DNA from: Wenzhouxiangella marina
Lineage (GTDB): Bacteria > Pseudomonadota > Gammaproteobacteria > Xanthomonadales > Wenzhouxiangellaceae
Direction of reading: 5' to 3'
Assembly (NCBI RefSeq): GCF_001187785.1
Contig: NZ_CP012154.1
Span: forward strand, 304,501 to 368,500
Length of the DNA stretch: 64,000 nt
A program made the position numbers and the translations under genes. Positions 56,318 to 64,000 of this stretch are shown here, piece after piece (position 1 is the stretch's first letter; each line of letters begins with the position of its first letter). The notes under the pieces were generated by a model. It had not been told where the DNA came from and made no database searches. It saw only the letters and a program-made list of their open reading frames with translations.

Positions 56318-57132
56318 AGCGCCTCCTGATCGCCGGCTGCGGTGATCTGGGGCAACGCCTGGCGGATCGACTGGACCCGGACCTCTGGGAGGTCACCGGA
56401 CTCCGTCGTGATCCTTCTCGCCTGCCATCCCGAATCCGTCCCCTGGCGGCTGACCTGACGCGCCCTGCAACGCTCGCGGGTCTTGCGTCCGACTACGATG
56501 CGATCGTCTATCAGGCCACACCTCCCGAGCGCAGGCCGGAGGCGTATCGGGCCATCTACGTCGAGGGCCTTCGCCACCTGCTCGCGGCAAGCCGCTTCCG
56601 TGACCTGATCATGGTCTCGAGCACGGCCGTCTATGGCCAGGACGATGGCGCCTGGGTCGATGAGGAGTCCGCCACCGAGCCCGCTGGCTTCAACGGCAGG
56701 ATCCTGCTCGAAGCGGAGGCACTGGCGCGGGAGGCCGGCGGTCGCGTCCTGCGCTGTTCCGGCATCTACGGCCCGGGCCGGACCTGGTTGCTGCGCCAGC
56801 TCGCCGGCGGTCAGGCGCGGTGCCGAGAACGGCCACCAGAGTGGACCAATCGGATACATGCCGACGATGTGGCGGGCGTATTGGCCCATCTGCTCGAACG
56901 ACCGGACCTGGGCCCCGTGCTCTGCGCCAGCGACGATCGACCCAGCCCCCGATGCGAGGTGCTGGACTGGTTGGCCGCCGAGCTCGGCCTCGCCGCCCCC
57001 CGGCGCGATCCCGACGGAGCCGGAGCTGCCGGCAAGCGCATCCGCAACCAGCGCCTGCGAGACAGCGGTTACGACTTCATTCACCCCGACTACCGCTCGG
57101 GCTATCGAGAACTGATCGAGGAGCAATCATGA
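56314..57132 (+). CDS. NAD-dependent epimerase/dehydratase (YeeZ-like)
   Basis: 272 residues. Rossmann motif LLIAGCGDLGQRLADRL, then STAVYGQDDGAWVDEES and LRCSGIYGPGRTWLLRQL, typical of the YeeZ-like SDR-extended branch. The YxxxK catalytic pair is not obvious; the Tyr in STAVYG is present. Function is unknown, perhaps nucleotide-sugar related. It overlaps xrtH by four bases upstream and pdxH by four bases downstream (ATGA), so the three genes are probably co-transcribed. Confidence 0.82.
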   Translation: MKRLLIAGCGDLGQRLADRLDPDLWEVTGLRRDPSRLPSRIRPLAADLTRPATLAGLASDYDAIVYQATPPERRPEAYRAIYVEGLRHLLAASRFRDLIMVSSTAVYGQDDGAWVDEESATEPAGFNGRILLEAEALAREAGGRVLRCSGIYGPGRTWLLRQLAGGQARCRERPPEWTNRIHADDVAGVLAHLLERPDLGPVLCASDDRPSPRCEVLDWLAAELGLAAPRRDPDGAGAAGKRIRNQRLRDSGYDFIHPDYRSGYRELIEEQS

Positions 57133-57719
57133 ATCAGCAAATGACCGAAGCCATGCTGCAGCGTTTCCGGGAAGGTTTCGAGCGCGCCAGGGCGGCCAAT
57201 CTGCCCGAGCCGACGGCCATGAACCTGTCCACGGTGGATGCGGAAGGTCGGCCCGCGGCGCGCACGGTGCTGCTCAAGGACGCCGACCTGGACGGCTTCG
57301 TGTTCTACACCAACCTGAACTCGCGCAAGGGCCGCCATCTGGCCCAGTGCCCGCATGTGTCACTGGTGTTCTGGTGGCGCGAGCTGGAAGAACAGGTGCT
57401 GGTCGATGGCGTGGCCGAACCGGTCAGCCCGGTCGAGGCCGATGCGTACTTCGCGAGCCGGCCGCGAGGCAGCCAGATCGGCGCCTGGGCCTCGCGTCAG
57501 TCCCAGGCCCTGGAAAGCCGCCAGGAGCTGCTCGATCGCATCGCCGAGATCGAGGCCCGTTTCGAAGGCCGTGAGGTCCCGCGGCCGGAACACTGGTCGG
57601 GTTTCCGAGTCCGTCCGCGCCGCGTCGAGTTCTGGTACGGGCGGGAATTCCGCCTGCACGAGCGCGTGTGTTTCGAGTTGAGTGACGGGGTCTGGAACGA
57701 GACGCTGCTGTATCCATGA
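57129..57719 (+). CDS. pdxH: Pyridoxamine 5'-phosphate oxidase
   Basis: 196 residues from ATG 57129. FMN-binding segments: RTVLLKDADLDGFVFYTNLNSRKGRHL and LVFWWRELEEQVLVDG; SRPRGSQIGAWASRQSQ and the C-terminal HWSGFRVRPRRVEFWYGREFRLHER with conserved Arg/His residues match the PNPOx family. It makes pyridoxal 5'-phosphate. The ATGA overlap with the epimerase gene shows coupling; its stop is followed by 70 bases before the convergent trmH. Confidence 0.94.
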   Translation: MNQQMTEAMLQRFREGFERARAANLPEPTAMNLSTVDAEGRPAARTVLLKDADLDGFVFYTNLNSRKGRHLAQCPHVSLVFWWRELEEQVLVDGVAEPVSPVEADAYFASRPRGSQIGAWASRQSQALESRQELLDRIAEIEARFEGREVPRPEHWSGFRVRPRRVEFWYGREFRLHERVCFELSDGVWNETLLYP

Positions 57720-57789
57720 GCAGGGTTCGTCGGGCGCCCGAGCATGGTTATTCAGAGCTTCCCTACCCGATCTCGCCTTCGGTCGGCCT

Positions 57790-58404
57790 CTACGGACGCT
57801 TCGGGGCTGGCTTCCTGTAGCGGTCGAGGTCGCGTTGGATCCAGTCGGTGGCGAGGGATTTCCAGGGCTCTTCGGCCAGTGATCGGGGTTCGTACATGCC
57901 GGCGCCGCGACGCTGGCGCTCGGCTTCGTACAGCACCAGGGCGGTAGCGACCGAGACATTGAGCGACTGCGCCATGCCGTGCATCGGGATGGCGATGTGT
58001 TCATCGACCAGCGTGGCGGTTTCGTCGCTGACGCCGAATTTTTCCGTGCCCAGAACAATCGCCGTGGGTTTCGTGTAGTCCGGCGTGCGAAAGTCGATCG
58101 CCTGCTCGGAAAAATGCGCCGCGTACAGGCGGAAGCCCTGTTGCTTGAGTGCCTTCAGGCCTTCTGCGCTGTCCCGATGGCGCACCAGCTCGATCCATCG
58201 CTGGGCACCGCCGGAGGTGTGGTTGAGCTTGGGCAGGGTGCCTCCGGCGGGTACGGCATGGGCGCGCATGATGCCGACGGCATCGCAGGTGCGCAGAACG
58301 GCGGAGACGTTGTGCGGTTTGTGCACCCGCTCCATGAACACGGTCAGGTCGGGTTGCCGGCAGGCAGCGATGGCCTCGATCCGGGCTTTGCGTTGCGGGG
58401 TCAT
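57790..58404 (-). CDS. trmH: tRNA (guanosine-2'-O-)-methyltransferase TrmH
   Basis: 204 residues of the SPOUT class. N-terminal AACRQPDLTVFMERVHKPHNVSAVLRTCDAVGI is the TrmH signature, followed by AIVLGTEKFGVSD and IPMHGMAQSLNVSVATALVLYEAERQR, the trefoil-knot SAM-binding motifs. TrmH methylates Gm18 of tRNAs. In E. coli the gene sits between spoT and recG; here it is 38 kb away and its place is taken by ridA. It is convergent with pdxH and divergent from a small secreted protein gene. Confidence 0.92.
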   Translation of the reverse strand: MTPQRKARIEAIAACRQPDLTVFMERVHKPHNVSAVLRTCDAVGIMRAHAVPAGGTLPKLNHTSGGAQRWIELVRHRDSAEGLKALKQQGFRLYAAHFSEQAIDFRTPDYTKPTAIVLGTEKFGVSDETATLVDEHIAIPMHGMAQSLNVSVATALVLYEAERQRRGAGMYEPRSLAEEPWKSLATDWIQRDLDRYRKPAPKRP

Positions 58405-58422
58405 CCGGGTATGGTAGCGCCA

Positions 58423-58965
58423 ATGAGCTGCCTGCGCCCCTTCGGATGGATCCTGCTGCTGTGCCTGAGCGCATCACTGTCTGCTCAGGACGATCCCGAT
58501 TTCACCCGCCTGACGAGCCTCCTCTCCGAGACTCTGGCCCAGGCCGGACCGGCGCGGCAGACCGGAGATCGGAGCGAAATGTACCGCTACACCGACGATG
58601 GCTGGGAGATGCAGCTGCTCGCGGCCTGGTCGGGTCAGCGCTGGCTGCTGCTGGCCGCCCACCTCGATCATCCCGAGCGCCGGGTCGGCAGCCCCGGCCG
58701 GTGGGAGGAGCGCTATCGCGAGCTACTGCGGGCCTATGCGCCGGAGTGGTTGGAGCGCCTGCCGCTGCCCGATCTGTTCGAAGTGCCGCCGCCCGGCTAC
58801 AACCCCGCCGTGCCCGGCGAAGTTCGCAGCCGGCGCTTCACCTGGCAGGGCTATTGGTACGAGGCGCGCTGGATCAACAGCGGTGGGGTCGACGACGATG
58901 CCGAGTGGTCACTGGTCAGCTACGATCTGGTCGCGCAGCCGCCGCCCGAGGACACGCAGGGCGAT

Positions 58966-58980
<15 letters not shown>
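58423..58980 (+). CDS. Secreted protein of unknown function
   Basis: 185 residues from ATG 58423. Signal peptide residues 1-22 (cleavage near LSAQD). The remainder is tryptophan/tyrosine-rich (GYWYEARWINSGGVDDDAEWSLVSYDL), with no cysteines after the signal and no recognised domain. The start lies 18 bases from the trmH start on the other strand. Its 3' end overlaps the convergent recQ gene by 15 bases. Probably periplasmic; the function cannot be assigned. Confidence 0.65.
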
Positions 58981-60777
<1,797 letters not shown>

Positions 60778-60877
60778 GGGGTTCTCGTCAAGCCGCTTCG
60801 GATGAGACAGCTTGCCGCGAGGCGATTCGAGCGGCATCGGCTGATTGCGGTGCACTGACGTAGGACATCGGCTCGAA

Positions 60878-62011
60878 TCAACCCAGATTCAGGCGTTCGG
60901 CGGCCTGGTCGGCACGTTCGACGCGCGCTTTCAGCGCGTCCTCGCCCGCGGCCCGCTGGCCGGCGAATTCCGGCCAGCCCTGGCCGTGCTTGCGGCACAG
61001 ATTGGCCAGCAGCTTGACGTGGGCCGGGCTGTCGTTCAGGCAGGGAATGTATTCGAGTTCCTGACCGCCCGCCTCGATGAACTCTTCGCGATTCTCCTCG
61101 GCGATCTCCTCCAGGGTTTCCAGGCAGTCGATGGAAAAGCCCGGGCAGATGACCTGGACCCGCTTGACGCCGTTCTTCGCCATCGTGCGCAGAGTCTCGT
61201 CGGTGTAGGGCTTGAGCCACTCGGCCTTGCCCAGGCGCGACTGGAAGCTGAGCTTCCATTGGCTGTCGGGCATCTGCAGGCGCTCGGCGATCTGGCGTGC
61301 GCTGGCCTGGCATTGGCAGTAGTAAGGGTCGCCGGCCTGGAGATTGCGCTTCGGAATGCCGTGAAAGGAGAACAGCAGTTGATCGGCCTGGCCGTGCTGG
61401 CTCTGATGATCTCGAATGCTGGCGGCGATCGCGTCCAGCCAGTCCGGCTCGTTGCAGTAGTCATTGATGAAGCGGACTTCCGGCAGCCAGCGCAGGCGGC
61501 CGAGTGAGCGGGTCACTGCATCGAAGACCGAGGCCGTGGTCGTGGCCGAGTATTGCGGGTACAGCGGCAGGACCAGCAGCCGCTGGATGTTCTCGGCGCG
61601 CAGGCGGTCGATGGCCTGGTCGATGGAGGGCTGGCCGTAGCTCATGGCGAGCATGACATCGACCCGGGGCAGGGTCCTGTGCAACTCGCGCTGCAGTTCG
61701 TCGGCCAGGCGGCGGTTGTTGATCAGCAGCGGTGAGCCGTGTTCGGTCCAGATCGACGCATAGGCCCTGGCCGACTTCGGCGCGCGGAAGGGCAGGATGA
61801 TGCCGTTGAGGATGAACCACCAGATCGGCTTCGGGACCTCGATCACCCGCGGATCGCTGAGGAACTGGCGCAGGTAGCGTCGCAGCGCGGGTGCCGTGGG
61901 CTCGTCCGGCGTTCCCAGATTGACCATCAGGATCGCTGCTCTCGGGGCCTTGCAGTGGGCCGGGACCTGGCGGGTGGCTTCGCGCGTGGTGATCAGCTTG
62001 GCTTTGCTCAT
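60878..62011 (-). CDS. hemH: Ferrochelatase
   Basis: 377 residues from ATG 62011. Motifs: AILMVNLGTPDEPTAPALRRYLRQFLSDPRVIE, YGQPSIDQAIDRL, LPLYPQYSATTTASVFDAV, the catalytic LFSFHGIPKRNLQAGDPYYCQCQ and CPGFSIDCLETLEEIAEENR with the metal-site Glu. It inserts iron into protoporphyrin IX. The N-terminal 25 residues before the catalytic fold are a little longer than usual. It is divergent from the predicted exosortase substrate gene. Confidence 0.94.
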   Translation of the reverse strand: MSKAKLITTREATRQVPAHCKAPRAAILMVNLGTPDEPTAPALRRYLRQFLSDPRVIEVPKPIWWFILNGIILPFRAPKSARAYASIWTEHGSPLLINNRRLADELQRELHRTLPRVDVMLAMSYGQPSIDQAIDRLRAENIQRLLVLPLYPQYSATTTASVFDAVTRSLGRLRWLPEVRFINDYCNEPDWLDAIAASIRDHQSQHGQADQLLFSFHGIPKRNLQAGDPYYCQCQASARQIAERLQMPDSQWKLSFQSRLGKAEWLKPYTDETLRTMAKNGVKRVQVICPGFSIDCLETLEEIAEENREEFIEAGGQELEYIPCLNDSPAHVKLLANLCRKHGQGWPEFAGQRAAGEDALKARVERADQAAERLNLG

Positions 62012-62156
62012 TTCGTTTTCCGGGACCGAGTCTTCATCGATGACCACCATTCTACCGGCCGCGCAGTGAGCGCTGACGGTCTCCGGCGCGCCGCCCCGAG
62101 GCTGTGGGCTTTTGACGCGGACTCTGCTATGCTTCTGGCCCCAGTCTCGGATGGAA

Positions 62157-63119
62157 ATGCCCGACGTGCGTAGCGCACCCATGGCCCTGCTTCGTTCGCT
62201 TGCCCTGCTCGCCCTTCTGGCGTGCAGTGTTCTCGCGTGGGCGGGGCCTTATGGTCTGGCGGTCAATTCCCGTGGCAACGAAGTCGATTCACAGCGCGTG
62301 GACGCGCTATGGCGAGTCGATCTGGCCACCGGCGAGGCGGAGTACATCGGCTGGACCGGCTTCTTCGATCTGGAGGGCCTGGCCCTGGATGCCTCCGGCA
62401 CCCTGTTCGGTGCCGACGATGACAGCAAGACCCTGGTCCGGGTCAGTCAGACTTCCGGTCTGGCCATCCCGGTCGGCGGACAGACCAATCGCTCCAACAT
62501 GGGCGTGGCCCAGTCTGAAAACCTCGATTTCGGGATGGCCATGGATTGTTCGGGGCGTGCCTGGGTCATTTCGAGCGGTCAGCAGCGATTGTTCCGGGCC
62601 GACCTGGCTTCCGGTGAATTGACGGCCGTCGGTGAGGCCGGCGACCTCGGTGCGCCGATCTCCGATCTGGCCATCATCGGTGACCGTGCCTACGGCATCG
62701 GCGTGGGACTGGACGCGGCTGGCCGCGCGCTGGCCCCCAACCTGTATTCGATCGACCTGAACTCCGGCTCCGCACAGCTGGTCGGCCCGCTCGGCGACGC
62801 GGCCTTGCCCTACAACAACGCCGGGCTGGCCTTCGACGAAGACGGAGTGCTCTGGGCGATCACCGATCGTCGGGCCGTTCCGGGTGGCGATTTCCCCAGC
62901 GCGATTCTGCGCATCGACCCCGAATCGGGGCGAGCCGAACAGGTGGCCGAGACCATCGTCGGCTTCGAATCCCTGGCCGTGAGTTCGCCGGTCGGTTGCG
63001 GCCTGGCAGGGGCCGGATCCCCGCTGGCCGTTCCCGCGCTGTCACCGGCCGCCATATTGAGCCTGATGCTCGTACTGCTCGGCCTGGCCGTCGTGCAGCT
63101 GCGCAGTCGCCACAGCTGA
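62157..63119 (+). CDS. Propeller-like secreted protein with exosortase-type C-terminal signal
   Basis: 320 residues from ATG 62157; an ATG at 62181 giving 312 residues fits the signal peptide (MALLRSLALLALLACSVLAWA) equally well. The mature part has at least four blade-like repeats: LWRVDLATGEAEYIG, LFRADLASGELTAVG, LYSIDLNSGSAQLVG and ILRIDPESGRAEQVA, similar to beta-propeller proteins. The C-terminus is a tripartite sorting-like signal: VPALSP motif, a hydrophobic helix (ILSLMLVLLGLAVVQL) and RSRHS. This resembles the IPTL-CTERM signal of exosortase H substrates. A possible extended -10 (TGCTATGCT) is at 62125-62133. Confidence 0.75.
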   Translation: MPDVRSAPMALLRSLALLALLACSVLAWAGPYGLAVNSRGNEVDSQRVDALWRVDLATGEAEYIGWTGFFDLEGLALDASGTLFGADDDSKTLVRVSQTSGLAIPVGGQTNRSNMGVAQSENLDFGMAMDCSGRAWVISSGQQRLFRADLASGELTAVGEAGDLGAPISDLAIIGDRAYGIGVGLDAAGRALAPNLYSIDLNSGSAQLVGPLGDAALPYNNAGLAFDEDGVLWAITDRRAVPGGDFPSAILRIDPESGRAEQVAETIVGFESLAVSSPVGCGLAGAGSPLAVPALSPAAILSLMLVLLGLAVVQLRSRHS

Positions 63120-63157
63120 TACACTGACGAACCACGGCCACTTCGAGTTCTACCGCC

Positions 63158-63361
63158 ATGCCTATCAGCCCGTTTCAACTGGTCATCATTCTTCTGATCG
63201 TCCTACTGGTCTTCGGCACCAAGAAGATTCGCAGCCTGGGCAGTGATCTGGGCGGCGCGATCCGCGAGTTCCGCAAGGGCGTGGGCGAAAATGCCGACGA
63301 CGATCAGAATCGCTCCGACGCCGGATCCGATTCCTCGGACCAGTCTCCCAAGAATCCCTGA
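63158..63361 (+). CDS. tatA: Sec-independent protein translocase TatA
   Basis: 67 residues: one transmembrane helix ([20 protein letters not shown]) with the FGTKK motif, an amphipathic helix ([16 protein letters not shown]) and a short acidic tail. TatA oligomers form the translocation pore for folded proteins. It is first in a tatA-tatB-tatC operon, nine bases ahead of tatB. Confidence 0.93.
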   Translation: MPISPFQLVIILLIVLLVFGTKKIRSLGSDLGGAIREFRKGVGENADDDQNRSDAGSDSSDQSPKNP

Positions 63362-63370
63362 TCGCTCCCG

Positions 63371-63670
63371 ATGGGGAACATCGGCTTCACCGAGCTGATG
63401 CTGCTTGCCGTGATCGCCCTGCTGGTGGTCGGGCCGCGTCGGCTGCCCGAGCTCGCCCGCGGAGTGGGCAAGATGCATCGCATGGCTTCCGGTGCCTGGC
63501 AGAACCTGCGCCGGGAGTTCCAGGCCGAGCTCGATAACGAGCACAATCGCCGCATCATGGAGGCCGCGCGCAAGGCGCGCGCCGACGTCGAGGCGGCCGT
63601 GACGGGCAAGGAAATCACTCGCGATCAGCCGGGCGCCAGCAAGGATGTGGAGCGTGAGCGAGACGAGTGA
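63371..63670 (+). CDS. tatB: Sec-independent protein translocase TatB
   Basis: 99 residues. N-terminal helix GFTELMLLAVIALLVVGPRRLPELAR with the conserved Glu of the TatB helix and GPRRLP motif, then a long amphipathic and charged helix. With TatC it forms the receptor for twin-arginine signal peptides. Its end overlaps the tatC start by 17 bases. Confidence 0.93.
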   Translation: MGNIGFTELMLLAVIALLVVGPRRLPELARGVGKMHRMASGAWQNLRREFQAELDNEHNRRIMEAARKARADVEAAVTGKEITRDQPGASKDVERERDE

Positions 63671-64000
63671 GACCGATCGCGAGCTGACCCTGATCGAGCA
63701 CCTGCTCGAACTGCGCGGTCGCGTGCTCAAGGCCCTGCTGGCCGTCACCGTGGCGGTGCTGGTGCTGGTGCCCTTCTCGCGGCCACTCTACACCCTGTTT
63801 TCCGAGCCCCTGGTGCGTCAGCTGCCGGAAGGCTCGAGCATGATCGCGATCGACGTGACCTCGCCGTTCTTCGCGCCCTTCAAGCTGGTCATGCTGCTCG
63901 GCATCCTGTTGGCCATGCCGGCCGTGCTCTATCAGCTCTGGGCTTTCGTGGCCCCAGGCCTGTATCGCCACGAACAGCGCCTCGCCCGCCCCCTGCTGGC
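63654..64000 (+). CDS. tatC: Sec-independent protein translocase TatC (partial)
   Basis: The first 115 codons are inside the window, from a GTG at 63654. Readable features are the conserved N-terminus LIEHLLELRGRVLKALL, the first transmembrane helix, FFAPFKLVMLLGILLAMPAVLYQLWAFVAPGLYRHE and the start of the next loop. These are TatC hallmarks, including the LEH/LR segment that recognises the twin-arginine signal. The C-terminal half lies beyond the window. Confidence 0.94.
   Translation, partial: MSETSETDRELTLIEHLLELRGRVLKALLAVTVAVLVLVPFSRPLYTLFSEPLVRQLPEGSSMIAIDVTSPFFAPFKLVMLLGILLAMPAVLYQLWAFVAPGLYRHEQRLARPLL

Overview
The window is a 64 kb stretch of a GC-rich gammaproteobacterial chromosome made mostly of housekeeping genes. 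Diagnostic gene sets are the fimU/pilVWXY1E minor-pilin operon, the gmk-rpoZ-spoT-(ridA)-recG block, the rpsU-yqeY-dnaG-rpoD macromolecular-synthesis operon with divergent tsaD, aroK-aroB-hemE, and tatABC. The pyrophosphate-type phosphofructokinase, the exosortase H gene and the type II isocitrate dehydrogenase suggest a Xanthomonadales/Chromatiales-like lineage, for example Wenzhouxiangellaceae. That placement is an inference from family knowledge, not from a database search.

Layout. 1-3.1 kb: the end of rpmE and a large membrane protein with a spermidine-synthase-like domain. 3.2-11.3 kb: the type IV pilus minor-pilin operon ending in pilE, followed by an orphan AlgZ/FimS-like histidine kinase. 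11.3-15.5 kb: MFS exporter, hemW, rdgB and rph, all on the minus strand. 15.5-22.2 kb: yicC, gmk, rpoZ, spoT, ridA, recG. 22.2-27.2 kb: isocitrate dehydrogenase, a divergent LysR regulator, a DUF2189 membrane protein and citrate synthase. 27.4-40.2 kb: mixed metabolism (SDR, DedA/PAP2/LssY fusion, LON-domain protein, mpl, tusA, adk, PPi-PFK, nucleoside transporter, sulfide:quinone oxidoreductase-like flavoprotein) and an ECF sigma / anti-sigma / PDZ cluster. 40.3-48.6 kb: GNAT, SDR, msrB, folK, folB, tsaD, rpsU, yqeY, dnaG, rpoD. 48.7-52.8 kb: an accessory island made of two repeat arrays flanking two secreted or anchored proteins of unknown function. 52.8-64 kb: hemE, aroB, aroK, exosortase H (xrtH), an epimerase, pdxH, trmH, a secreted protein, recQ, hemH, a predicted exosortase substrate, tatA, tatB and the start of tatC.

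The most unusual structure is the repeat family. Each unit begins with GTAG, followed by a GTCGGGC/GCCCGAC-type hairpin and a conserved tail, about 106 bp in all, which is the head architecture of REP sequences mobilised by RAYT transposases. Two units stand alone near 14.0 and 27.3 kb. The rest form higher-order cassettes (forward unit, inverted unit, loop-expanded unit) with a period of 542-543 bp between 48.8 and 50.1 kb and again between 52.0 and 52.8 kb, on both sides of the two unknown genes. A second signal is the exosortase H gene together with a beta-propeller-like protein about 6 kb away. That protein ends in a VPALSP / hydrophobic / arginine tail resembling a diverged IPTL-type sorting signal.

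No rRNA, tRNA, CRISPR array, prophage or intact insertion sequence was recognised.
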